Positions 44,358-56,549 of a stretch of 64,000 bases of DNA are shown here, piece after piece. Both the position numbers and the translations under genes were made by a program. The DNA is taken from assembly GCA_010093515.1 (NCBI GenBank), contig MU001671.1, forward strand, positions 133,429 to 197,428, read 5' to 3'. Numbering within the stretch: the stretch's first letter is position 1; each line of letters starts with the position of its first letter. The notes beneath the pieces are model-generated. The model searched no databases. It saw nothing but the letters and a program-made list of their open reading frames with translations, and was not told where the DNA came from. Origin of the DNA: Lineolata rhizophorae (lineage: Eukaryota > Ascomycota > Dothideomycetes > Lineolatales > Lineolataceae).

Positions 44358-46497
44358 TTCGAGAAATCGCCGAACCGCCGGCTATTGTAGCTCCAGAGGA
44401 GGGCGATAGCAAACAGAGCTGCGACCTCGTCGGGCCCAGGTCACTTGCTGGACGTGAAGTCGAACCGACTTGCCTGGACGAGCCTCTTCGGCCTGGGGGC
44501 GCACGACGAGTGAGATGTGTGCTTCGAGCGATAGATGACATTCCCTACGGCAATTTCTCCACAAGAAGAAGGTGCTGCGGGTTCGTGGCCCTGTCCGCGC
44601 GCATCAAAGGAGCACGTCCTCTTTGCACATCTGGAGTTCGAAAAGTTGAATTGTTTATGATGTCAACACGACTCGTCGGGCAGTATAAGGCAACACCGGG
44701 AGAATACGACTAGCGTACGGGCGCCAACGCGCGCCGTCACGAGCAGAAGGGCGAGCCGGCCTGGACGCGAGGCTCCGGGTCGGGATCACGTTCGCAGGGA
44801 GTCAGGCGCGCGGCCCGGGTGCGCGGCGGGCTGCACGTGTCCGGGCGCGGGCTGGTGACTGCCTACGCGGGCGGTAAGTGACCGACTGGGTGCTGGCTGC
44901 CGAGCCACACGCGTGCGCCATGCCTCGGGAGCCCTTGGGGGGGGAGGGGTGAAGATGTTGCCTGCGTACTCGGTGCTGGCTGTCGCGGGCTGGAATTTGG
45001 GTCGCGAGAGGTGAGGTATGTACCTTTTGGGAGAGCGGGCGCCCGGGCACGGAGGAGGTGCGGGGCGTGCAGATGGGGGGGGGCGCTGATTGGCGCCCGC
45101 GGGCGGCGTATCAGGGCGATAGCGCAGGCGGGGCAGCACGCTCGATGCATGCAGAGGAGGCGAGGGAGCTCGGCCGTGCTAGCACGGAGCACGCATGCAC
45201 GACGCAGCGGCTGTGTGCCCCTCCATGTGCAGCTGCGGCGCCCCCACCACCAGAGCCGGACCGCGCATCTCAACAATCGCGGCCGGAAGCCCCAACACTT
45301 CTCCCTGCCTCCGTCGCCATCGTGTGTGTGTATATATAGGGAGGGAGGGGCTCCCTGCCCGGCCGTCTCTGGAGTCGCTTCGGCTGCCGTCGCTCTTGCG
45401 CTGCGGGCTGGCGTCTTCGTTGCTGGCTTGAGGACCTGGGAGTCCGGCTCGACGCCTTGCCGCCGTGGAAACAGCAGCATCGCGCCCTGCTGCTTGCCCT
45501 GCCGTCCCCGCCGCCCCGTTCGCTCGCTCGCCCGCTCGTCCGGAGGAGGAAGCCCCGCCGGCGGCGGCAGCCTGCTCGCCTCGAACACTGCTTTTGCTTT
45601 GCTTGCACCTGGGCGGCCAAAGGAGGGCGAGAGGAGAGCACGGGACGGTCTCTCGCCCGAAGCAATTCGGCGCCGACAAGCCGCCATTTTGCATGCCGGC
45701 TCGCGGCCGGGCTGGGCACCGCGCACGCCACGCTCGTCCCTGGTCCTGGCTCGAGCTGGCACGCCTCCGGCGCGCGGGAGCGGCCGGCAAACGCACGCGG
45801 CCGCATCATCTACATAGCAGGCCCGCGCCCCACGCCCCGCCCGCCCGCGCCCGCCCCCTCTGCCTCGCCGCCCCTCGACGCGCTCGTTCTCTCTCTCGTG
45901 GCCCCTTTTGTGACGCACCGCCCCGAGTTGTCTCAGGGCGCCGGCAGCCGCGCGCAGGCGGCGACAGCACTCTCAGGTACGGCGGCCCATCTCATCTGTC
46001 GACGTCACGGCGCCGCAAGTCGCTGGCTAGGTCAGCCTGGGAGAGGGGGGGGAGCCGGGGTCGGAAACCAGCCAACTTCGCAGCTGCAGCCGCGGACCCG
46101 CTCGACCTAACCACCTACCTACCACCTACCTGCCTCCCTCCTTGCAACCACCGTACTCCGTGTTTTCCCAACTCCCTCGCTCACTCGCACCCTGCTTCCA
46201 CGCCCAGCCAAAGCTCCAAAAGCCACCGCAGCCGCACCGTCCGACCGACCGACCGTCTCGCCGCCCACCTAGCCTTCGTCGCGCCGCTCGTACCGAGCAC
46301 CGTCTCGCACGAACCCCCAAAACTCCCGCCGCGCGCCCTTCCGCCCGCGCCTTCGTCCCAGGACGCTCAGCTCCGCTCCGCTCCGCTCCTCACGCACCTC
46401 TCTTTCTCCCTCTCTCTCTCTCTCTCCCGGCCCTCGCGGGCCTGCCTCCTTTTCTCCTCCCCTCCTCGCGGCGCGCCCCCGCAACACAGCTCCTTGA
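44358..46497. other. GC-rich promoter and leader region
   Basis: No gene is called. From about 44,750 the DNA is so GC-rich that frames are open on both strands (for example 351 codons on the minus strand at 44863-45918), which carries no domain and overlaps equally long plus-strand frames. A GT/TA repeat lies at 45,327-45,339. From about 46,090 the plus strand is pyrimidine-rich and ends in a CT tract (about 46,401-46,429). Such tracts are common just upstream of start codons in filamentous fungi, so this is probably the 5' UTR of the BCAS3-domain gene. Confidence 0.5.
46401..46429 (+). promoter_or_regulatory. CT-rich leader tract
   Basis: A nearly pure pyrimidine run of TCTTTCTCCC and CT repeats ends about 70 bp before the ATG at 46498. 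CT tracts of this kind mark transcription starts in many filamentous ascomycetes. The assignment is by analogy. Confidence 0.4.
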
Positions 46498-49400
46498 ATG
46501 CCCGCTGCGTCGCCCGACGGCCTCCGCTACGCCCACGCCTACCACCAGCACCAGCACCAGCACCAGCACCAGCACCAGCGCCAGCCCCGCCACAGCCAGC
46601 AAGCGCCGTCGCCGTCGCCGTCGCCGCCGTCGCCGCACCTGGGCTACTTCTACCACCAGCAGCGGAGCCGCACCGCCGCGGCAGCAGCAGCTAGTAGTCG
46701 GTCGCCTCTGCTCGACGCGCAGCAGCAGCAGCAGCAGCAACAGCAGCAGGGACAGGGAGGACAGCAGCAGGGCCAGGGCTCGGCGCAGCCGTCGCGCGGC
46801 CACAACACGGTCCCGCGCTATGAGCTCGGGCGGCGGGATCGGGTCGGAGACGGCGTCACGAGGATATATCCGCGCGAGCTGTGAGTTTTAATTTTTTTTT
46901 TTCCATTTTCTATTGATTTCTCTCTTTTTTTTTTTTCGGTTTTGTTTCGCCCTCGCATTGCCCCTCATCTTTTTGTCCTCTCTCAGCTCAAGGCCGGTGG
47001 TGGGGCCGGGGCGGCTGGTGGTGATCGGCAAATGGCGCGCGCGAGCTGCGGGCGACGGGGAGCTTTGCCCTGCGGGTTCGCGCGCCTTGCTTTGCTGGGG
47101 AGCTGCTCGTACGCCTTGGATGCCTTCTTTTCTTTCTTTCTTTCTTTTTTTCCATCGGAGATTTTTGTTTCGAACCCCTTCCACCTGGATTCCCGCCATT
47201 TCTTCTGCTGAATGGCATCTCCTTTGGCTAACCCGAGCGCCGCTTCCCGCAGAACCAAATCCCCGCAGACCGCGGTACGCTACCCTCAGCCGACGTCGCC
47301 GCCGGCGCATGGCCCCTACAACAACCCAGCTGCGTCGCCGCTGCTTTCGGCGCTAGGTTCCACCACCAACACGGCGGCTCAGTACACGAGCGAGTGGGCT
47401 AAGTCGCTGCCCTTCTTCTCTGCCGCCAACCAGCAGCCCCCGCCAAGCAATGGTGTAAGCATCAGCGGCTCGCCTCCCAACTGGCACCAGCAACAAGCCG
47501 CCATCAGCCACTCGAACTCGCCGTCCAACGCGCCCGGAGGCAGGCCGCTCAGCCACCCGAGCCACTATTCGAGCTTCGGCGGCCGGTTCCACCAGTCGCC
47601 GCAGCCTTCGCCGGCCACCAGAGACAGACGCGCCTCCATGTTCTCGCAATACGGAGGCGGCGGCGGCGGCGGCGCTGCCCGCACCCCGTTCGGCGCCGGG
47701 CAGGCTCCGCTACCGCACCAGCCGCAGGCGCACTTCTTCGGCGCTCCCGAGATTGACTGGACGGTGGGCGGCAAGGGCGGCCCGGACGCGGGCGCGCCCG
47801 CCATCCTGCCCGGCGAGGAAGGGTACTACTGCGGATTCGACGGCATGGGCCTCTGCGGAGAGCCCGCCTCGATTCCGGCCGAGAATGTGCTCCTCATCGG
47901 CGACGAGGGCGGCTTGAGCGTGTACAGGGTCGAGCGGGATAAGATGGACCAGATCGGCCGGCTGGACGGGCTGCGCGGCAGCGTCGTAGGCGCGAAGATC
48001 CTCACCTGGACGGCGCGCGAGGATCCGTTTGGGTACGAGCGGCCGCTCGTCGCGCTCATCATCCACGGCCCGATGCTCGAAGACCTGGAGAGCAAGGCTG
48101 GCGACGGCGACTCCGTGGCGGCGACCGAGGATAACGGCAGCTCGTCGAGGCCGTCCTCGTCGAGGGAGCTCCCGCCGGACACGGTCAGGTATCAGACCAC
48201 CGTGGAAGTGTACAGTTTGAGGACGCAGAAGCATCACGGGACGCTGTTCAAGAGCCAGCCTGTCGCCGCGCCCGCTCCGTTGGGGAGTCCCGCCTTCGTT
48301 CCGCCGCAGCCCGTGGGCGAGCTTCGAGTCGACGCCAACGGCAAGGTTGTGGTGGTTGCGTCTGGAGTTTCCGGCGAAGTGTTCATCTTTGCGCCTACGA
48401 TGAAGCAGGAGGGCGAGACGCAGATTCGTACGTTCAGATGCCTGGGGAAGGTATGGACGTCGGTGCAGACGCGGGACAACAGCCCTTCGTCCGCGAGCTC
48501 GTCGAGTGGGCACGAAGAAACCGCCGAATACCACGGCACGTCCGGCGTCCCCTTGTTCTCACTGAGTCCTCGATGGCTCGCCGTTGTGCCGCCCACGTCG
48601 TCGTCGCTGTACTCTCTCAACGGCACGGTGCTCCTGTCGCCGCCCAACGCGCAGCCGCCTGGCACGGCAACGCACGTAGCTCCTCCGCCGCCGGCCGTCA
48701 CGTGCCACACCGACACGCCGGACCCGGATGGCTTCTTCAACCGCATGGCCCGCGGCATGACGCAGGAGTTCATCAAGCACGCCGGCTACCTCCGGGACCA
48801 GGGCCTGCAGACGTGGAAGAACTACTGGAACAGGACGTCGCCGCCCAACGGCCAAGCGCCCGGGACGGCCGTTGGCGGCAGCTATCCGCCCGCGACGGAC
48901 CCGGTCTCTGCCGCCGCTGCCGCCGCCGCCGCCGCCGCCGCCGCTGCCGCACAGCAGCAGGCGCAATACTTTCCGCCGACGCACGGCCACGCGCAGCCGG
49001 CGGCGCCGTCGAGCTCGGACCCGGTCTACGTATCCATCTACGACGTGCGGCGGTTCGCCGAGGCGGCCGAGGAAGGGGCCGGGGGGACGGCGGCGACGGC
49101 GGCGCGGGCCAGGCAGCACGCGCTCAGCCCGCTCGCGACGTTCCAGACGCCGCTGGGGTGCAGCTTCGTGTCGTTCGCGCCGTCGGGGCTGCTGCTGCTG
49201 ACCGTCAGCAAGAAGGGGGACTTCTCCTTCGCGTGGGACCTGATGCGCGCGGGCCATGCCCAGAGCGCGGCTGGCCCGCACGTGAGGCAGGTGGAGCGCT
49301 TCTCGAGACTGACCGTCGCCGACGTGGTCGACGTGGTCTGGTCGCCGCCCAGGGGCTTCAAGTTCGCCATCCTCACGGCCAAGGGGACCGTCCACGTGCA

Positions 49401-49664
49401 CGAGCTGAACCCTTCGGCTTTTGCGTGGCCGCCTCCGCGCAGGCGGACGGCGGCGAGGAACAAGAGCTTGCCTGCGAATGCTTTCGGTGGTGGTGGTAGT
49501 GGTAGTGGTAGTGGTCGGAGCGTCGAGGCCGCGAGCGCGCCGGCGAAGTCGGGAGCCGTCAATTCGGCGATGCAGGCTCTCAACGGGTTCTCGCTGGCTG
49601 CAGTGCGCGGGCGTCGCGCCAACAGTTCCGGAAGCGGCGCCGTAGGCAGCGGCGGCAACGGATC

Positions 49665-49703
<39 letters not shown>

Positions 49704-50946
49704 AGGGTTCCCGTCGCTGCAGAATCTCGGCATGACCCCCGCGAAGGGGTCGGGCAAGGCGGTCGTGGCCGGCGTGGGCAAGAGCCTGGGCGCGGCCACG
49801 ACGTCGCTGAGACACGCGGGCGACAACAAGTTGCACGTGCACGCGCACTCTCCGTCCGGCGGGGGCGTGGTCCCCGGGAGCGTGCGGTGGCTGACGGGCA
49901 GGGAGAGGGGCGGCATCGCGGTGGTGGCGGGCGGCAGCGTGCGGATCCACGCCGTGAGGCAGCGCGCCGTGGCGTCTCGGAAGGGGTCCGCCGGAAGAGC
50001 GGCCGGGCCGGGCAACGTGGTGCAGAAGAAGCGGTCGGTCGAGTTCCCGCTGCCGGGGCTTCGGGACGCCATGTTCAGCCCCGCCGTGGCGGCGTGGCTG
50101 GACGGGCGGGGTGGCGGCGGCGGCGAGGGCGACAGGGAAGCGGGCGAGCATGGCGACGAGCATCATGATCATTATGGCGAGCAGCAGGAGACCAAGGCCC
50201 CCTCGCTCGTGCTCCCCGTGGCCGGCCACTGGGCTCTGAGGACCCTCGCGCCGCACCAGCGCCGCCATCACCACCCCCACCAGCACCAGCACCACGTGCC
50301 CACCTCGTCCCACACCAAACCGCACCCCCTTTCCTTCGCCGAGATCGAGTCCAACCCGCCCTACCAGCCCTTCCACACGGACCCCCGCATCGCCCTCCTG
50401 GCGTACGCGCCGCCGACCCAGCAGCCGTCGGGCCCCCGCACCGACGCCGACGCCGACCCCCCGTCCGTCGAGGCCCTGCACCACGTCCACGAGGACCCCC
50501 CCGCGGCCCGGCCCTGGGTCTTTGGCGCCGAGCTGCCGCCCGTGAGGTTGGCCGTCGCGCCGCCGGCGCCGCTGGCGCCGCTGCCGTCGGTGGGCGTGGA
50601 TGGGCTGGGCGGGTTTGGGGTCGGGGTCGGGGGCGGGAGCGGGAGCGGGGGAGGCTTGGTGGGGCAGACGGCGGCGGGGGCGGGGGCTAGCGGGGAGACG
50701 GAGGCGGGAGGCGAGGGCGAGGGCGAGGGCGACGAGGTGGTGAGGAGCGCGCAGGGGCGGCTCGTGCTGGGCGAGGGGGACGAGGAGGTGGAGCAGATTG
50801 TGGTGACGACGAGGCGGAGGAGGGTCAAGAGGGGGAGGGACGGGGCGGGTGGGGGTGCCGAGGCCGAGGCCGAGGCGGCGGACGGGGAGGAGGGCTTCTT
50901 CGAGGATGATTGCGATGTCCTTGAGTGGGCTGAGGATAGGGGGTAG
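46498..50946 (+). CDS. BCAS3-domain WD40-like protein
   Basis: Two exons, 46498-46880 and 47253-50946 (1,358 aa). The donor is GTGAGT, the branch GGCTAAC and the acceptor CCGCAG. After a His/Gln- and Pro/Gln-rich leader, SAAQYTSEWAKSLPFF-type sequence precedes a propeller (about residues 250-740). Within it are ENVLLIGDEGGLSVYRV, GTSGVPLFSLSPRWLAVVPP (about 551), MARGMTQEFIKHAGYLRDQG (about 625) and SFVSFAPSGLLLLTVSKKGD. A C-terminal piece with GHWALRTLAPH (about 1,119) is followed by acidic low complexity. BCAS3 proteins bind phosphoinositides. Human BCAS3 with PHAF1 (C16orf70) is recruited to the phagophore during selective autophagy, and plant relatives are ATG18-like. The fungal role is unproven. 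Poly-Ala and poly-Gly tracts make it longer than the animal protein. Confidence 0.85.
46543..46579 (+). repeat. CACCAG hexanucleotide repeat in coding sequence
   Basis: About six CACCAG units encode alternating His-Gln near the N-terminus of the BCAS3-domain protein. Unit-length changes keep the frame. Confidence 0.85.
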
Positions 50947-51092
50947 GAGGAGGGTAAGGAGGGAGGTAATCCTAGAGGGGACGGGAGGGGACGGGGCCTG
51001 GCGTCGGTGTTTTGTGCATGTCGTCTGTCTGTCTGTCGTGCACGCGGTGCGTGTCCGCATTTATAATCTGTCCGCATCTGCGCGCGTGTCCA

Positions 51093-51117
51093 TGTGTGTG
51101 TGTGTGTGTGTGTGTGT
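51093..51117 (+). repeat. TG dinucleotide repeat
   Basis: Twelve TG units in the 3' flank of the BCAS3-domain gene. Confidence 0.85.
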
Positions 51118-51314
51118 ATTCGTGTACCTAGCTATGGCTCTATGGCTCTGTTGTCGGGCTTCTGGCTTCGAGCTTGGGGATACTTCCTGCACCACCCGGG
51201 GGAAGGGGGGGGGAGGGGGGGCGATTTTTCGCGCGAGTTTTAGTTTATTTTTTTTTTTTTTGGCTTGCGGCGTGCTTGCAGTGGGTCGTAGGAGTTGGTG
51301 GTTGGGGTTCTTTG

Positions 51315-51360
51315 TAGGTAGGTATGTAGGTAGGTAGGTGGGTAGGTAGGTGGGTAGGTA
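51315..51360 (+). repeat. Degenerate GTAG tetranucleotide repeat
   Basis: About eleven GTAG-like units with scattered T and G variants. It is similar in unit to the repeat at 19456-19475. Confidence 0.75.
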
Positions 51361-52258
51361 GATAAATAGGAGAAAAGGTTGGGTAGACAGGCTCGGTGCT
51401 TTTTTTTTGTTGCGTGCGCTTGGCGGGCAGTTTGGTCCGGCGTGTGGGTTCGTGGGGCAAACGAGTGTATGGATTAGGGAGTGGATGGTCTGGTTTACCG
51501 GCTGCGTGCGGCTTGCTTCTTGCTTCTGGGGGGTACGCGTGCGGCGTCTTGACTTGGCCGTGGACGTCGTCTGTCAGGCGGACACCACCGTAACCTAGCG
51601 CTTCTGCATATCACTGCGTGCCTTGAACTGCTCTCCCGATAGACAACAGCGCCAAACGGGCCAGAAACGATAAAAAGAAACGAAGCAGTCGTCGGGGAAC
51701 TCGCATCCAGAGACGACTCTCGAACGAGGAGGCGACTTGTGGCGGCCGCACATTTGACCCCTCCGATCGCGAGATGGTTCACCACGCCCCGTTGCCGCTC
51801 TCGCCGCCTCGCTGCCGAGCCGTTTTCGCCGAATGGTGTGCGCTCGGGGTGGCGGGATTGCGCAGCGGCAGCTTGGCGGCGAGGAGGGCGACGGCGGGGC
51901 TGGAAGTGAAGACGGTGAATAACTCGACATGCGCTGGGCTAGCAACCACACAGGGACAGCTGTTTTAGAGCGCCACAGTTTCGTGGACCAATGCGGAGTC
52001 CGTGCGGTCATCAAAGGGGATGCACTGAATCTCGAGATCGAATCTTGCCCTTTTATAAGTCCAGATTACACCCCTAAGCGGATGGATATTATACTACTGA
52101 ACCATGAGGCTGCAAAGACTAAGTATCTAAAGTTTTCTTCCTCAACTAAAAGGAAAGGAACCTGAGCAACTAGCAACCCTAGAACTTTACACACCTTTGA
52201 GAGTTCCCCACCGGTTTGCGCTCCTAGACAAACATGTCGCATCCACGACATTGCAACC

Positions 52259-54485
52259 TCACATCCCAGCCATAAAGTCCATAAAACCCTCATTCTTCTC
52301 CTGTCCCGCCATCGCATACGCCCAATCCGGGCCGGCACTCCGCGCCGCACCCCTCGCTAGCGCATCGTCCCTCGCGCCAAACAGCAACCCGAATTCCTCA
52401 TCCTCGTCATCTTGGTGCCTTTCATCGCCCAAGACACCCCAACCGGGCTCTTCTCCGCCATCAACACCCCCCCACCCACCATCATCGCCGTCTTCGTCCT
52501 CATCCCCCAAATCCAACAGATCGCCCACCCCGTCCCCGATCCAAAACGGCCCGCCTCCAAGCGCCCTCCGCTCCGCCAGCGCTTCGGCCACCTGCCCCTC
52601 GTCCATGTCCGTCCCGTGCACAGCATTGACGTGCAACCTGAGATCGTACGCCCGATGGAATCTGAAGTCGCACTTAGGCGCCAACAGACACGCGATCCTG
52701 CGGCCGCGCTCGAGTTCGTACCCCTCTCCCGTGAGCGTGCTAAGCGGCTCGCCGTCGGCACCTTTGCCGCGCTTGGCCGGCTGATCGTCCCGCCCTCGCG
52801 GCTCCGTCTTCGCCTTGCGCTTCTTGCGCCGATGCTCCTGCACCATGCCGAGCAGGTCTAGGTGCAGCACCCTGACGTGTTCCTGCAGCGCGCCCTTGGT
52901 CGAGAAGCTGCGGCCACAGGCAACGTGTGCCTCGTTCCCTCCGCCCTCGGCGCCCTCTCCTTCCCCAGCCACATCCTTGGCCCATGCCCTCACCTCCTCT
53001 TCTCTCGCTGCCAGCAGTCCCTTCGCCCCTTCCGGCCCGCATAGGAACGGCTTCCGCCCTTCGTGGACCGTCCTTATGTGCTGCTTTAGATTGAACGGCT
53101 TCGTGAACGCGCGGCCGCAGTCAGGATATGTGCAGTGATGCGTGCGCCGCGCATCGAGGAGTTGATCACGGAGTTGCTCCGCAGATGAGCCGGACGTAGG
53201 ATCGGATATCCGCGTCGCGGTAGGGTGCACGAGGTCGACGTGATCGCGAAGAGCGCGCTGGGAGGCAAAGGTGCGGGAGCATATGTTGCAGCGAGGAGGG
53301 TGCGCTGTCTTGATGTGGGCCTGGAGTAGAGCGGCAGTGGGGAAGGCGATGGGATGTTCTCCTTGGTTTGAGCTAGGAACAGTGGTGGTAGTGGCTCCTG
53401 AAGTCTGGCTCACACTGTTACCTTTTGCCGCAGTGGTAGCAGTGCCGCCCATCAGCGCCTCGGAGGCACAGATGTCGCACTTGAACTTCCTCCATTTATG
53501 CACGCGATTGACATGCTCGCGCAGCTTCGAGTCCGTTAAGTACCGCTTGCCGCATTTCTTTCCGTGACTTCCCGCCCCGCCCCAGTCCTGTTCCTCGCAC
53601 ACAAACAGCTTCTCTTTGCCACGATGCATGGTCAGAATATGCCGCTGCAGCGTGGCCTTCTTCCTGAACTTCGCACCACAAGTTCCAGCCCGCCCATCCT
53701 CTTCGCCGTCGGCAGAAATGCGGGGTTCTGTGCAGCGTAGCTTCAAGCGCTCCTCGTGAGCCTCTCGATGCCTCTTCAACTTTGCCGCAGTGACAAAGCT
53801 TGCCGTGCAACTCTTCTGCTTCTCGCCCTTTGCATTATCTCCTCGTTCCGCACCCTCGTCCGACACCCACCCACAAACATGGACCCTCCTCCCCTCGTCG
53901 TGCGACTCCGCGACATGCCGCTTCAAATGTGCGCGTCGTAGAAACGCCTTGCCGCAGCTGCCTTCCTCGCAGACATAAGGCCGCGAGTTGGAGTGCGAGC
54001 GCAGGTGGTCGGAGAGGCGGCAGGGGCGTGTGTAAGTTTTGGTGCAGCCGGGATGAGGGCAATAGTAGGTTGGACGTTGTGGCCGTTTAGGAGTGTTTGC
54101 ACCGGACGCATGCGGATTGGAAGGGGAGGAGACGGTCAAAGGCGTAGGCTGAGTGGAGGGGCGGCGGTCATCGTCGTCCGTTTGATAGCTTTCGTCGCTC
54201 GAGGATGCTGAATCTGCGTTTGAAGAAGCTGCGGAGTAGAGAGAAGCGGCGTCAGAGTCATTGACACCGTCGTCGTCGCCATTACTCTGGCGAATGAGAT
54301 TGGGTCGTGCCTCTATCAGTATAATTAGTCTTGTAATCGACAAGGTGGTGGGAGGAGCGCCCTGGGTCAAGCTCCCCTTTTCTCGGCGTCATACTTTGCT
54401 GCACAAGCCGGCGCGAGCGTTTTAACGAAGCCTTATCCCCAATCTCAGTCCCACTGGCGGCGCTGGTAATAGTCGCACCAGCCAT
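52259..54485 (-). CDS. PZF1: Transcription factor IIIA, C2H2 zinc fingers
   Basis: Two exons read from 54485: 54485-54395 and 54312-52259 (714 aa). The 82-nt intron runs from GTATGA to GATAG. TFIIIA binds the internal control region of 5S rRNA genes and recruits TFIIIC/Pol III. Ten fingers can be traced, for example YYCPHPGCTKTYTRPCRLSD (115 on), YVCEEGSCGKAFLRRAHLKR, PRCNICSRTFASQRALRDHV and HHCTYPDCGRAFTKPFNLKQ. Budding yeast has nine and fission yeast ten. Several fingers have a stretched Cys-Cys gap: about 21 residues in finger 3, 17 in finger 4, 14 in finger 5 and 40 in finger 9. Finger 6 has a long Cys-to-His gap. A basic segment (EHRRKKRKAK, about 523-532) precedes finger 10. It diverges from RPB6. 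Confidence 0.9.
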
Positions 54486-54954
54486 TGCGATGGTTACCCA
54501 AGCACCCACCAGGAGTGGTGTGTGGTGGAGGGAGGTGCGGTTGAGCTCCAGGGATCCAAAATTCCCATCGGCGTGTGGGAGCAAAATCTTGGCGCTAGCA
54601 TTCGCGAATTACGACTAAACCCGACCAATAGTGTCGTAGTGGACCTACCATGCTAGAATATCCATGGGTAAGCTTCTACATGGGTGGCCGGTACCATGCT
54701 GAGTCATAGGTATGGTGTTATATAATCAAAGGCGGTGAGCAACACGGCTTGCGTGATTGGTTCGTGCAAAACTTGTTCTGCCACTTTCACTTTCTTCGCG
54801 CCGTCTCATTACCTGCGCTTCGCGTCCTTTCCTTTCGCCTCTTCGTGCGCGTCGCCCGTCGTCAACAACACGAGCCCATTCTCTCGGCGCGCAACGTCTC
54901 GCATCGCTCCCAAGACAAGAACATCAAAGCGACTGAGGGAACCCAACCACCACC
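54486..54954. promoter_or_regulatory. Divergent TFIIIA/RPB6 promoter
   Basis: Only 469 bp separates the two start codons, so both genes must be controlled from here. Visible elements are a CCAAT pentamer at 54625-54629 (+), an inverted copy ATTGG at 54756-54760, and TATATAA at 54719-54725. CCAAT boxes are the target of the fungal HAP/NF-Y complex. Pyrimidine-rich sequence covers about 54780-54850 on the RPB6 side. The elements are seen; their use is inference. Confidence 0.55.
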
Positions 54955-55726
<772 letters not shown>

Positions 55727-56549
55727 GTATCGGATGCCCAGTCGAGGCCTTTCTACCCTGTTGCATATGCGGAGTTTCGACGTTTGGGCGTTGGGAACCA
55801 TGATTTAAAGGCGAAGCCGGTGTTTACTGCTCGTGGTTTCTAGTCAAAATGAGTTTCTGGAGACGGGCAGCGCGGCTCAGATGGACTATCCCCTCCCCGT
55901 TTGCCCCCTGTGGTTGCTAGGTAGCGATTGGCCGCAACCAGAAGGCCACTGGGAAGAGGCGTCATAGACGGGTGCGGGTTTCTTGCTCAGGCCTTTCAAA
56001 CGATCAGAACCTTTCACACGAAATTAGAACCGCTCTCGGTCTGCGAGAACATACTGCTGTCTGGTCTTGACATGCTCAAGTGAGGCTGTTTCTGCGTGGA
56101 TGATTTCGGCATCACGGGACGATCCTGAGTCATGTCTTTTGTTCCTGGGTTTCCTTCGCCCCTGCATCGGATGGGCACCCTGGCGCGCCTCGCCTCGCCT
56201 TGGCGCGTTGCCCCGCCCTCGGGCTCCGTTGCCAGTTCGGGAGGTGGGGAACTGGTGCCCCGCAATGTGCGTCACCGGCCAGATGCAGCTTCTTTGCTCT
56301 CGGGTATGCTCTCCCGCGCTTCGTCGCAGTCGGATCCCGGAGCGGAGCAATCTCCACCGCATAAAACCTTTCGAGTCCTCCCGGGCGCGCCTGTTGCCTG
56401 CTTGTTCTGTTTTCCCTTCCCGTCACTCCTTTCCATCCGCCCTTCAATACCTTGCTGTCTCTAGCCAGGTTCGTTTCTAGTTTAACCTCACCTCGACCAT
56501 ATCAACCTCGATCCCTTCAGTCAGCCTAGCACACCAACCACGGCCCATC
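55727..56549. other. Intergenic region before S-formylglutathione hydrolase
   Basis: No gene. Frames at 56.0-56.5 kb are open on both strands and lack domains. Pyrimidine-rich sequence from about 56,400 to the ATG is the probable leader of the hydrolase. Confidence 0.5.

Larger units (their letters stand above)
50947..52258. other. Convergent intergenic region with simple repeats
   Basis: This is the 3' flank of both the BCAS3-domain gene (+) and TFIIIA (-). It holds a TG repeat (51093-51117), a G-run cluster (about 51199-51220) and a degenerate GTAGGTAG repeat (51315-51360). A 139-codon minus-strand frame at 51595-52014 has no domain and is not called. Confidence 0.5.

Noticed and set aside
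44863-45918. 351-codon minus-strand frame with overlapping plus-strand frames
   Set aside because: Several frames on both strands are open at once, none has a domain, and the region looks like the promoter and leader of the next gene.
48559-51060. 833-codon open frame antisense to the BCAS3-domain gene
   Set aside because: It mirrors the sense exon. Strong G/C at third positions leaves few stops on the opposite strand, and the translation is Arg/His/Pro-rich with no domain.
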